Shown here: positions 44,501-54,969 of the stretch, piece after piece
Layout: each line of letters opens with the position of its first letter
How positions within the stretch are numbered: position 1 is the stretch's first letter
Assembly: GCA_036362985.1 (NCBI GenBank)
Contig: JAYGXS010000008.1
Coordinates: 6,487,794 to 6,551,793, forward strand
Direction of reading: 5' to 3'
DNA length: 64,000 bases
Source of the DNA: Ligula intestinalis
Taxonomy: Eukaryota > Platyhelminthes > Cestoda > Diphyllobothriidea > Diphyllobothriidae
Program-made: the position numbers and the translations under genes
Notes under the pieces: generated by a model
The model's input: the letters and a program-made list of their open reading frames with translations, nothing else
Told to the model about the DNA's origin: nothing
The model's database searches: none

Positions 44501-46199
44501 TTTAAAGCCTACTGAGTGCTAAACCGCGCGCTATTAACATCCTGTTTAAGAAAAATTACGTTTTCGTTTATGGTTTTAGGAAGAAGTCACATAGTTCTCA
44601 ACTGACAAATCTGTGCGGTCTAATAAGTTTTCGTTAAAACGGTGAGTATTTTCGCAAAAACGGTTAAAGGCAAGCAGGAAACTGGCTTTTTTCAAAGTCT
44701 GTCTGCTCAGTGAGAAACGTGTTTAGTTTCTACATGAGCAGGGAAATAACACAAAAGCAAGCTGGAAATGTAATTTTGAACTAACCAGAAATTGACACGA
44801 GACTCTGCGTGACCTTCTACACTGCAGCAAAGGACCCTGGGAATTCCCAGGGTTTTATTATTTCTGCAGACCACTCACATTCTAGCCGCTATTTGTGTGT
44901 TCAATTGGGCTAATGGAAAATATTTCCATTAAACTGAAGAGCAAATAACCGCTGTCAAGTTCAAACTCAATAGTTATAGTAGTAGTTATTTAAATCCTGA
45001 AGCAATTACACACATATGCCTTGAACAGAGTAGTTTCAAGGGAACATGTGACACAAATTAACGCTAACCTTCAGCGTATACACTCTTAAAATGCACAATT
45101 TTGTGGATTAGAGCGTTATTGCTGCATAATAGTGGGAGCAGGGAACTTACACACGCAAACTCTCTGATAAAGCATACGTAATAGGACTGCTTTTTTCCTG
45201 ATTTTGACCGAATAAACTGTGGATGGCCTGCCATGATGACAAATACTTTTTACTTCGTTCGATTCTAACTAGGAACACTCATTTGAGAAAACGACTTACG
45301 TCCGAGCCCTTTAGTTACCTTGACTGGTTCAGTTGGCTAGGGGTTTAGAGTGAGATGGACCGTTGCGCCTTTATTTCACTTAAAACTGGTATTTAATTAG
45401 ATTCGTCATCCCTGTCCTTGGGTATATGTTGGATATCATTAAAATCGATGGTCAAACCAACCTACGGAATGGGACTGTGGATTTCCTGATTTTTACGATA
45501 TAAGCTATAAAATGCCTGCCCAGCATGTACGTTAGAACTAATAACTTCGTCTACGAAATAAGTATTTTAGACACATTTCCCCATTTTTACGTACTTCTTT
45601 CTAACAGAGTGACTACTTATGTGATATGAATATTAACATTGATTTTAGTAGCTGATATTTGAAACCAACTTACATATTTCTTAATTATTTCGCATGCAGA
45701 AGGCGTGCTTTCATATTTTAAAGAGGTTTACCCTTATGAGACGTTTCGAGACCGTGAAATACCAATTTCATAAATCACCGTTCTATTAAATTTATTTGTG
45801 CTAATGACACGGCGTCCTATCTGTCGTCTTAACGTACTTGGAGGAATGCGACCGATCTCTAAAGTGAGGATTCTAAAACTAAAATTGGATTTTAATTTTG
45901 GTTTAGCCCGTTTAACATCAGAATCGGACTAGCGCAATTGTACGAATAATGAAAACTGTGGAATAGGACATGGTTAATAATTGTCATTTGATTACAACTA
46001 ATCTTTTTAACGCCGCACGCATGGCGAAATTGGAGTGTTGAGATCCTTGCGCTGTGGGATGTGGAGTGGGGAGAGATAAGACTAAGTTTTGGGCATTGGT
46101 CATTGGTCCTGTACGTCGTGTGATAATTACTGTCATTTGCACGGAGCGACCGACTGTTGCTAAGGCATGGCGGCCGTATGCCGTCACCATCTGGTGTCG

Positions 46200-46560
46200 G
46201 GGTCGGCTACGGAAGTGAAACGGCTTCTGTCAGTTTCTTCTGACAACACAGCACTGGATTCTCTAGCTGTATAGCCACTGCCTTGGTGGTTGCAAGCTCC
46301 CATTGGCATAGGCCCTTGGAGGAGATGGCTGGTTCCCGGCCGAAAACCTGAAAGGTTTCATAAGCATCGACTAAGTGATCCATGTCGACAAGGTGTGCGA
46401 GAATAGTACTCGAGATTGGTCTTCTTTCACCTTTAATTTACCAGACTGGTAATGTGCTCAGGTATCCCCTTTTCCAGTCACCCCAAATGCATCCTGTTCA
46501 ACAGGAGCAAGTGAAAGAGTAAATGCACATGGATGTAGCCCTCAGTGGAAGTCGGTCCAT
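46200..46560 (-). pseudogene. GIY-YIG endonuclease fragment (second lineage), minus strand
   Basis: The minus strand reads TSMCIYSFTCSC (the GIY-side strand of the nuclease fold), a stop, a degraded YxGRT region, then a LPVW segment, STILAHLVDMDHLVDAYETF, LATTKAVAIQLENP and LCCQKK. It has the same organisation as 49070-49420 and 29412-29640. It is followed head to head by a plus-strand copy at 46560-46797. Confidence 0.65.
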
Positions 46561-46797
46561 ACCTCCCAAAGTAGATTCATCTCGATTGCTATTCGTATGC
46601 ACTTTTTCGATACGAATCACCATGTCGATACTTATGAAGCCTTTCTGGTTGTCAGCCAGACACCAGCGAACCTTTCCAGGGGCCCACGCCAACGGTTGCT
46701 TGCAACAGTCGAAACAGTGGCCAGAGTGCTAACGAATTCAGTGCTCTGTCGTCCAAAGAAGCCAATAAAGCACTTTTATTTCAGTGTCCACCCCTGA
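46560..46797 (+). pseudogene. GIY-YIG endonuclease C-terminal fragment, plus strand
   Basis: The plus strand reads FFDTNHHVDTYEAFLVV, then RGPRQRLLATVETVARVLTN and LCRPKK, aligning with the C-terminal part of the fragments at 29412-29640 and 46200-46560. The start of the nuclease is absent. Only about 65 codons are open. Confidence 0.55.
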
Positions 46798-47119
46798 CGC
46801 CAGATGATGATTGCACATCGCCCAACTCCCTAGCGAAAGTCGATCGCTTCGTGCTCATGACGCTGATTATCATCACATGTACCTGACCCCTGCCCAATGC
46901 TCACAACCTAACCCAATTTCCTCCCTACCCCCGAGCACAAGGACCTCTACACGCCGATTTGCCATGCGGGTGACGTAAAGACGATGAGTTTCAAGCAAAG
47001 AACACTTATTCACCCTGTTCGAATGTACAATTGCCATTAACCTTGCACATGTTCTGGCCTGAGAAAGCGTTGCTACTAACATCTGTTTGCCACAGTGAAT
47101 ATTTAAATAAAACACGGGA

Positions 47120-48420
47120 CTACTTGTAGAACTTAGGCAGTATAAGGTTTAAGGATTTTAGCTGCAAATGAATACGGAACTAGGCAACTGGTACAAGCCG
47201 AACTGGGGTGTCCTGGCCCAGACCTCAACAGCACGCTCTGTAAAGTGTCACTTCGGAACACCAAATAGGGAATTTTGTCGACCTGGAGCTTGCTTTTTGC
47301 TTGTACGCGTCCATTTACAATTTTTGACGTAAAAGTACTTATGTCTTTCACCAACAGGCTATCGGACGTGTTCAGAAAGTTGAAGAACACATGGTCCATT
47401 ACTATTCAGCAGAAAATTATGTCAATGAAACCTATGTTCTCTCCTGGGAGGCTTCAGAGGGATTAAGGACTGGACTGTAAAGTATTTGCAGATGATCCAC
47501 CTAAATTCCTGACCGAATCGTTTAGCTTTTAAAATCTTCAAAAGACGGGGATTCTTATAAATTTTACTGTTGGTCTTTAAAGAAATCAAAGAACGTCTTT
47601 AAAAGTTTAAAAATCGGCTACCGATAAATTCCTCTTCTGTGAGTCAATGATGTGGCAATCCTTCTAGGGCGTGAGCACTTCATAGGACTAATGCCGTCGC
47701 CAGACACTAAATCGCCGCCGACCTTCGTCGGAACAGTCGTTATCTTCACCTTCTGTGCTGAAGGAAAATGGAGCCGTACTTTTGTCCTTTGGGGAAAGAA
47801 TGCACTACGGTGATCCGTCGACAAGATCCATCGGCATCTCGTACGCAGTTGGAAGTATATTGTCCTTGTAAACAGGATGAGTTACCACTTCATCTTTTCG
47901 GTCGGCACATTTCACGGTTTTTTACGTCATTTGTATAGAGGTGGCGTATCGTCTGTTGGTTGACCCCAGTTTCAAAAGTACATCCAGAAATGCTGGGGCA
48001 ACAGTTTTGGCAAACTTTTAATATTCTCTGAGTCACCCAACTGACACAGTGATTGCCTAATTCAGCGCACAGTTAAAGGATGAATTGCAGGATGCGTCAA
48101 GACTCCGAAGATTTTAGTATGAGTTTTTTCTCATGCCGTAACTTTTTCGAGGTCCAAAGTGAGGTAAACAACTAGGTTTTTTGAGAAAGAGAAGTAGGAG
48201 GCACTCCATATAGCTTACTTTACTGGCGCTGAAAGAAACGGTTAGTTAACGGGTTGTTTTTGCAAACGGTTACATTAAAAAAGGATGCGATTGCAGCTCA
48301 CAGATTTGCCTATCTTTTGAACCCCTGAATGAATTTCTAGCCAGAATTTTGGTCGACCAGAACAAGGTTTCCCCAAATCAAAAGTCAGGCCAGACATTTT
48401 TAGTAGAAAGGGCTTTACTG
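47120..48420. other. No gene recognised
   Basis: Both strands were read. Frames up to 88 codons occur (47133-47399, minus) but show no known domain and no counterpart elsewhere in the window. Confidence 0.3.
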
Positions 48421-48680
48421 CGCTTAAGGAGCCTTACAATAGCTGTTGTTAAATGATTGCAAGTGCTGCGTCCAAAGGCCAGTTGAGTCCATAAAATGTT
48501 TTATTGTTGTGAAGCGTTGCCTGTCATGATGTCTGCTCTCTCCCCTCCTCAACCAATCACATGAAGCCGAAGAATCGATTGACTCCAAGCTTGCACACTT
48601 ATCAAACGGCGAACCAATCGATTGCGTGAGAAAGGCCAATAGCGCGTGGAGTGTATAATTTGTTACATGTGAATGTACGT
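48420..48680 (-). repeat. Third copy of the PLE-associated inverted-repeat module
   Basis: It is the reverse complement of the segments at 19635-19800 and 21480-21640. ATCGATTGGTTCGCC, GTGTGCAAGCTTGG and AGTCAATCGAT are kept, followed by CTGATTGG-like and GAGAGAGCAGACATCATG sequence. Confidence 0.6.
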
Positions 48681-49069
48681 CACGACTTTAAACCGGTTTG
48701 AATTTAAAGGATCAAAAGCAGTTTTCAGGGGTTTGTTAGTACGAATCTATTTGAACGCATATGGTCATTTATGTCATATTTTGACGGTCCTATCACTTTA
48801 AGTATCTGTTTATGTGCAGAGAAAGAGGGATGGATTTGCAGTGCGTCCTGCCGTAAGGCAACTGTGACACTTGAGACAGTACCGAAATCATCACTTTGAC
48901 AAGCTCTAAACAGGCAGAGAGATTCCCTGAAACGCTGTATTTCTAAGCGAACAACATCCGACACAAGATGGACCTAAAAGTTCCACCTAGAACATCACCG
49001 ATCGCGGTTTACCGACACAGACCCACCTTTAGAATAACAGCTGCTTCATAATTTTTAATGTTTTATGAG

Positions 49070-49420
49070 TTTGTCATGCCCGAACAAGTACTCGGAAAGA
49101 ACGTTTGTGGTCCACAGAATGGCCCGTGTCTAGCAAATGTTCAGTAAGCATTGAACGGACAATTCTGTTTTGTTGTTTCAATAACTAGCTGGGTAAGTGC
49201 TCCTTTGCTCTGGTGACCTATTCCTGTTGCGTCCGCCCCATATACTTGCATCCGCAAGTGCATATAAATTCGTAACCACAGTTTGAGGTGGCGTGCAACA
49301 GCGAGACATCCGTCGCCAAAGGATCTGGCAGGAGCTTGGCTGAATTGCAAATTATGAATTCTGCAGTATAGTAAGTACTTTTAAGGGCGTTGATAAGGCT
49401 ATCTTGATGGTTTTCACAAT
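49070..49420 (-). pseudogene. GIY-YIG endonuclease fragment (second lineage), best preserved
   Basis: The minus strand reads AKLLPDPLATDV, then GYEFICTCGCKYMGRTQQE (the two conserved nuclease strands with the YxGRT box), TAG, VTRAKEHLPS, TAG, then SMLTEHLLDTGHSVDHKRSF and RVLVRA. The central Arg and the EH pair typical of retroelement GIY-YIG nucleases are present. Upstream codons (LALKGNN) resemble the usual linker after RT. The downstream TAEAxAI block found at 29412-29640 is missing. Confidence 0.75.
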
Positions 49421-49652
49421 GTTATTGCCCTTAAAGGGCAAGGAAATGAAAAGCGACCTATTAGGTGTTAAGTCAGTTCAGGTCGTAGGGGTTTACTATA
49501 CTAAACTGCGTTCTTTATTAAGGCATCTTTGAGATTGGCTAATGCAGCATCCAATGTATCCATAGAAAATATTTTTCTGGTCCTTCGTAAAAGAGTTTAT
49601 ATCAAGTTGCGTTTCTATTGAAGGGGAACAAAAATCAGATAACGCAAGTCTG

Positions 49653-49654
<2 letters not shown>

Positions 49655-49686
<32 letters not shown>

Positions 49687-49808
49687 TGTATGTATGTATG
49701 TATNNNNNNNNNNATGTATGTATGTATGTATGTATGTATGTATGTATGTATGTATGTATGCATGTATGTATGTATGTATGTATGTATGTATGTATGTATG
49801 TATGTATG
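49655..49808. repeat. TATG tetranucleotide microsatellite with assembly gap
   Basis: An uninterrupted (TATG)n tract runs on both sides of ten N at 49704-49713, with a single CATG variant near 49761. The true repeat length is unknown. All frames across it are artefacts of the repeat. Confidence 0.98.
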
Positions 49809-49809
49809 A

Positions 49810-51200
49810 ATGAATTTTACTTGTATTTTCTCTTCCGTTATTCACGTTATGCAAACAGAGGAAGCAACTGATGAGCACTCTCGAAATTAATGCATCCAAC
49901 AAAATTTGCTGTTTTTGCCATCTTTAAATAATAAGATAAAGCCCGAAAATATAGAATATCCCGGACACGCCATTGTCTTTACCTCCTTTTGAGCCCCACA
50001 CTAGACGATGCACACCCAGACACTTATCTCTTCGTCCGTGCCCGCAAACCCTAGTGCAAAAACTTCGCCTCTCAGTGTTTATTTTGCTTGTTTACGGTCG
50101 TTATTTCTGTTGTGGTAGAAAAAATTGCAGCCTTATAAATTTATTACTTAATTTTATGACAAATAAGGTAGCAGATTTGCAAAAGAGAATTTTCTGAACT
50201 GAATTCAGTCTTCATTTGCCCCAATTTCGTACAAATTGGAAAACGCACATCCCAAGACATTTAAATTTAAAGAAGGAGAGGAGGTTCTTTGGGATATAAC
50301 TTAACTTTAATGAGTGAATTTGAAAGTCTAGTGCCCCAACTCGTCTTCGGACTAACATCAAATGTACAATTAACAACTAAAATTTCAAACGCGCTGAAAA
50401 TCAATAGTTATACGGGGTGAGACCTGATTGATAGGTGTGGCCTCAATCAGTCTGTGTAATGCCGCCTTACTCTCTCCTACCGTTCTTTGAGGTGTTCTTA
50501 AATACTATCTAACTGTATATGCCGTTTCCAACTATTTGATGAGCTATAAGGTTTATTATTTCTAACTTCAAATTCTTTCATTGTCAAACTCAAATAAACA
50601 AGACCTTTTGATCCGCAGCGATGTATAGCGTCAGAAATGCCTTGGATATCACGTCACCTTGGATTTTGTCCAATTTTGCTTCTACCTCCTTTGGATTGGA
50701 CTCTTTTCCAGTAAACAGCTTTTTCGCCTCAAATCAATACAAAACTAAATAAACTGCCTCAAATTTATGCTGAGCCATCCCTTGGCTGATCGATATTTCG
50801 TGAGTTAGGCAGTCTAAGGTGCATTCCTTTAACGAAGTAAATGTTTAAGTTCCGTGTGTAAAGGATTGGCAAACCATCGGGAATGTTTGTTCAGTCCTTT
50901 TCACTTTCTAAAGGGCAAAATATTAACTTCCTATTTGCTCTCTAAGGGACTATGAATTATAACCGCATGAAACAAATAGAAGCCTATTCACGTCAAGGGT
51001 TTCTCGGAAAAACTGATTCATTCTTTTTTACTGAACAAGAAAAGTGCGACAAAATACGTGACAATTAGTGGTGTCAAATAATTTCGCAAACTCTTACTGA
51101 ACTTTGTACTGACATTGCCTATAATTAAGACAAAGTAAACTGCCCAATTAAATATCGATACAGAGGGCTGAAACGCCATGGATAAATAGAACATGACATA
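49810..51200. other. No gene; contains two minor dispersed repeats
   Basis: 50085-50185 matches 41090-41200, and 50560-50780 matches 30270-30490. The remainder is AT-rich with no coding signal. Confidence 0.4.
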
Positions 51201-51419
51201 AGGCAGTGAGCATTAGTGGCACAGATAAGAGAGACTGTAATTCGTGCACTTACTTTGTACTTGTTTCGGCTGTGATCATGCCTGATATAGACGGTCTCCA
51301 TGACGTTGCGGATGGTACCTCTCCCCGCGTGCCGGCTAGGGGCAGTGGATCAGGAAAGCTCCTTTCTTCTCTAGCGACCGAGACCAAATACCGAAAGTGT
51401 CTTGAACATCGTTGTCGAA

Positions 51420-51734
51420 CTAAGCCTTGAGTTCGCCATATCTGCAGCACCTCCAGGTGGGCTTCGGCACCGAATCAAGGGCAGCATAGCAAAGATCGTG
51501 AGGTGGACTACAAGAATGAGGCCAAAACCACCTTCTTGAATGTCCTCGCGTGCAGTTTGTTTCATTTAAGATGAAGGTGTTATACCACACTCGAAAGGTG
51601 GTGCTTAGACAGCGGTCGTCAAATACCTCCACTGTTCCTTCATCTACCACGCGCAAAAGCCAGCACTCATATTTATAGAGGATCTTCATGGGGTGGCAGA
51701 TACCGCATCGGATCCATGGCCATTGCTGGCTCAT
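51420..51734 (-). pseudogene. RTE-like non-LTR retrotransposon, RT C-terminal fragment
   Basis: The minus strand reads KILYKYECWLLRVVDEGTVE, then VFDDRCLSTTFRVWYNTFI. It matches the common C-terminal block of RTE-type elements (LLYGxETWxLxxxDxxxLxVFDxRCLRxIxxxxW). Downstream, HLTIFAML sits where the family has the LGHVLRM block, but the remainder has decayed. The RTE lineage is inferred from this block alone. Confidence 0.55.
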
Positions 51735-51764
51735 TAGCCGTCGTCAGCCAGTCATACGGAGCCC

Positions 51765-51845
51765 CTGTGGTGCAACACCGGAATTTCGAAGCCGCGACCA
51801 TCTGATCTGGAGTCTAAAGCTCTCACCATTTAACCACGAGCAGGT
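51765..51845 (-). repeat. tRNA-Trp-like sequence (SINE head or pseudogene)
   Basis: The minus strand contains TGGTTAAATGGTGAGAGC (A box), TTAGACTCCAGATCAGA (anticodon arm with CCA in the loop position used by tRNA-Trp; one stem mismatch) and GGCTTCGAAATTCC (B box). The T stem pairs poorly and no closing acceptor stem is evident. It lies about 30 bp upstream, on the same strand, of the RTE-like fragment, so it may be the head of a SINE or a composite insertion. Confidence 0.5.
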
Positions 51846-51964
51846 TGTCTTGCCGGTTTAAACATGCTGGTATCGAAACTTGCAAACGAGGAAGCAGTGC
51901 ACTCAAGATGGAGAAGTATTTTTTATGATGCAATCACTTCGATCACTATAATTAGCAGCGGATG

Positions 51965-52290
51965 CATTCATGTCTAAGTTCCTTAATTTTTGCATTGAAG
52001 GAGATATCCGCACACAGGAATCCTTACTTCGCAAGTTTGTACCCGTGTTGTCGGAGAAAGGCCTGACTATGAATCAGCTGTCTGGGTTATCAAGAATGAT
52101 GACGTACAGAATGCGGACAGGCATATGTGGTACCTTGTGTGACCCGCCTAGTGCAAATGTAGTGACTAGCTCAAGTCGAAGTGCACTTGTGAAGGCCTCT
52201 CTTGACTAGCTCAAGTTGAACTACACTTTCGGAAGTGCTCGCTGTTTCCGGCCTCTGTAACAGCAAATCACAGGCTGGTGGTAAGGAGGT
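51965..52290 (-). repeat. R-family distal part plus PLE module, inverted
   Basis: It is the reverse complement of 57840-58150. AGTCGAAGTGCACTT and GACTAGCTCAAGT correspond to ACTTCGACTTGAGCTAGTCAC at about 57948. TTGTACCCGTGTTGTCGGAGAAAGGC corresponds to the segment near 58100. The shared block of about 300 bp is present in opposite orientation 6 kb apart. Confidence 0.6.
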
Positions 52291-52299
52291 TTTCTGCTT

Positions 52300-52495
52300 T
52301 AATTTACTTGAGGTTCAACTTACCGATCTGGACTTCGATTAGTATGCTCATCTGCACGCGGTACAACTTACTTCCAGCGGCCGTGGTAAGGAACTTCCTT
52401 TACATTTTTCCAATTTCCACTTATTATCCCAAATTTCCTTCATCGCCTATCCTATTTTCCCATCCCGAAAAACCACTTTAACCGCCGTATCCGAA
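52300..52495 (-). repeat. K-family fragment, inverted
   Basis: CTTGAGGTTCAACTTACCG, ACAACTTACTTCCAGCGGCC and TTCATCGCCTATCCTATTTTCCC match the reverse complement of 61840-62060. Confidence 0.5.
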
Positions 52496-52729
52496 AGACA
52501 AAATGCTGAGACTGGGGTTACAGGATGTGGACTTACTTTACTGACTTTTCCGGTTAATCATGGGAAAATTTGCCGAACATGGGCTTTTCATGGTTTATCC
52601 TGATTTTGTGTCCTATAATTTTTTGAAGCCAGGAGTTCGCTGAGTTGTCATTTAGGCGCTTTGTCCCTATGTTTCGTCTCAGTTCACCATATTTGCCAAA
52701 TATTGTTGACCTTTATTTTTAAAATTCAA

Positions 52730-52835
52730 GTCCGCTTTCAATCGAATGTGACTCTGGCCTTCCCATGACGTCCCTTATCTCCGAAGGAACTAGGACTGGA
52801 AGACCGTAGCTGCAAGGGTTGATTCTATTAGCCTA
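52730..52835 (-). repeat. R-family fragment, inverted
   Basis: CTGGCCTTCCCATGACGTCCC and TTATCTCCGAAGGAACTAGG are the reverse complement of the R segment at 54230-54280 (GACGTCATGGGAAGGCCAGA). Confidence 0.5.
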
Positions 52836-52839
52836 AATA

Positions 52840-54190
52840 CCAACGCGATATACCGTCTTCGAGTTTAGGCAGGCTTTTTTGCAGCACAAAACCTGAAATT
52901 CACTATCATTAACGAAACTTCAGACTAACTGTTCGTTACGGGCAGGCCAAACGACCAGTTATTACGCTCTCATTATTATTCATCCAATGATGTGCTTTCG
53001 ATCGGTAGAAGCCGCTCGAGTGATAATATCGATCACGTTTCTGTCCATGATAAGTCTTCTGCGCTATCACTCCGTCCAGCCCGACAGTCAGTCAGTCAGA
53101 AGGTTACCCCTCAATGACACAATTTGATTGGTCCAATCTTGTATTTTTTGCTTGTCATAAGTATTCCATACTAGGTATGGAAAAATATTTCCGTTTTTGC
53201 CCTCTTCTTGTAGTGCTCTTCCTTGGGGGCTCATATAAGGCGTAGTTAGATGGCGCTATCACAGCTTTGGCTACATTAACATAAAGCAGTATTAACCATA
53301 ACGGTATACTCCTTCTGCAAAAGGCTTGAGTAAAGACACCGTTAAGTCGGTGTAAGGTACTGACCACGGTAACAATTATCCAAAATTCGGAACCTGCGGA
53401 TTTCGCAGTAAATTTAAACGTTATTTACACAGTTTCCTTGGCCAGATTCTTTTCACTTATTGCATTTTTTACGGTAGGTAAAATTAACCGAAATCCCGCA
53501 AAATATTTTCAATTTTTACCAGGCGCTACTACGTCGGCACGACACTCCCACAATTTCATCATTGCGTGTTACGACTCTCCCACGAGGCCATTTTAGCCTC
53601 TTCTCAATCCTTTGCACTGCAGCTCTCCATATAGAAGTTTAAGACTTACTTGCGCTCAGAACACTACAAATTTTGTATATAGTTCTGCATAGAAAGGGAA
53701 AGGAAAAAATATAAGATAAAATTGTGTATTCGTTACAGAAACTTAGTGGTGGTGGTGGTCTGAAGTCCCGACGCGCGGCAGCCTCGGACCCTAAAAGCAC
53801 GTCTGTCTGTTAGGGTGCTCTGGGGTTGAATGCGTAAACGTCATGCGAAGTGAGTCACTGGCCGCGTGATCAACTGCTTGACCAATAGCTATCTATGGCA
53901 GCTGGGATTGGTTGTCCTAGAGGCAGATTGATAATTGCAATCACTTGACCTCTTGCATGGAGTAGCCTCCAAGGTGGAAGGTGCTGCAACAATTCCCTGA
54001 GCGCTATCACAGTGTGTAACACAGCTTCCTTCATACCACCCTTCGGATGGCGTCCCAGTCAAGCTGTAACCTCCATAAAACTTGGGCCGATCGTTTTTCG
54101 TCTTGAGATTCGTTAACGATAGAGAATTTCAGGTTCTTCTCTGCAAAAAAATCTAACTTGAAGATGATCTGTCGCGTTGGCATTTAGACT
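52840..54190. other. No gene recognised
   Basis: Short frames only. A small duplicated CGACACTCCCAC or CGACTCTCCCAC motif lies near 53538 and 53572. Nothing else stands out. Confidence 0.3.
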
Positions 54191-54194
54191 AACA

Positions 54195-54440
54195 AGGTTA
54201 ACCTCTATGGCTAGGATCTTCTAGTCCCCACTCATTAGGAGATAAGAGACGTCATGGGAAGGCCAGACTGGGAGGAAGAGTGTATTCTCTACAGAAAGAG
54301 TGGCAAATATTAAGAAGAAAGTTTTGACTGTCAGGGCGCACCTCCAGCCACGAGGGGTGCTAGGTCCGAAGTTATGTCTGGGGGCAGACACCATATTAAG
54401 GTCTGCGTCCAGATGGATTGAAGCCAACCGACTAAATGAG
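54195..54440 (+). repeat. R-family repeat, variant 3' part
   Basis: The R head (TCATTAGGAGATAAGAG, GAAGAGTGTATTCTCTACAG) is followed by TTTTGACTGTCAGGGCGCAC and a different tail (CACGAGGGGTGCTAGGTCCG). That tail resembles the one after the copy at 56655 more than the common tail. Confidence 0.45.
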
Positions 54441-54639
54441 GCTGATCTAATAACGCGGGAATTTACTTGGACGGATTGAGTTCAATCCACTGTGGATTGA
54501 TCTAAGGACAGGGAGGCACGCTGCATGCGTGCGTTTGTGCGTGCGTGCGTTCTCCAGCAGGGAGAGGTCGCGCGCCATTTTACGCCTGGCCCAAAGCACG
54601 CCGATCACTACCCTCGCGCGAGGCCCTAGGCTCTGAGTG

Positions 54640-54960
54640 ATCTTGTAGCGACTAGCCTAACACGAAATGCAGTTGTGAACACCTTTCATGACTCGCTCAA
54701 GTAGGAGTGCACTTTCGGAACGCTTGCTGCTCCAAACCTCTTTAACAACCAATCACAGGCCGACTCACACAGAAGCTCATGCGACAACTGCCGAGCAGAC
54801 CTCACTTCAGATGCCGTCCGCTGGCTTGCAGTGGTGCGGTCGTCTGATAGTCATTTTTCTACTGCCTATCCTCCCATTTATAATGTAGAGAATATACTCT
54901 TCCTTACAGTCTGGCCTTCTCAAGACTTCTCTCCTCTCCTAAGGAACTGGGCCTTGAAGA
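54640..54960 (-). repeat. R-family repeat, near full length, inverted
   Basis: Its reverse complement contains all R blocks: CCTTAGGAGAGGAGAGAAG, GTATATTCTCTACATT, GACTATCAGACGACCGCAC, GTCTGCTCGGCAGTTGTC, GAGTCGGCCTGTGATTGGTTG and CGAAAGTGCACTCCTACTTG. It shows the family is about 330 bp long. Confidence 0.6.
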
Positions 54961-54969
54961 TCGCAGCAT

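Larger units (their letters stand above)
35490..45500. repeat. 10-kb array of a degenerate repeat (about 5 copies)
   Basis: Four anchors recur in order with fairly constant spacing. A is TCGACAAAACAGGCGATTTAA (35504, 36768, 41492; inverted near 37430 and 43640). B is GCGGTCTAATAAGCTTxCGTTG (35729, 38945, 41740, 43755, 44613). C is the GACCTTCTACACTGCAGC type (35903, 39122, 42230, 43910, 44812). D is AGTAGTTTCAAGGGAACAT (36100, 39316, 42412/42640, 45017). B to C is usually 155-200 bp and C to D about 200 bp. One unit (41740-42230) has a 300-bp insertion. No unit encodes a recognisable protein. It may be the non-coding or LTR part of a PLE family, because it also carries the module described at 37235 and 43430. 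Confidence 0.65.

Noticed and set aside
46860..47115. 80-codon minus-strand frame near a pyrimidine-rich stretch
   Set aside because: No family resemblance beyond weak similarity to other PLE-flank sequence. Not enough to call a gene.
49615..49902. Long repetitive-peptide frames over the TATG tract on both strands
   Set aside because: They are translations of a tetranucleotide microsatellite with an assembly gap and have no coding evidence.
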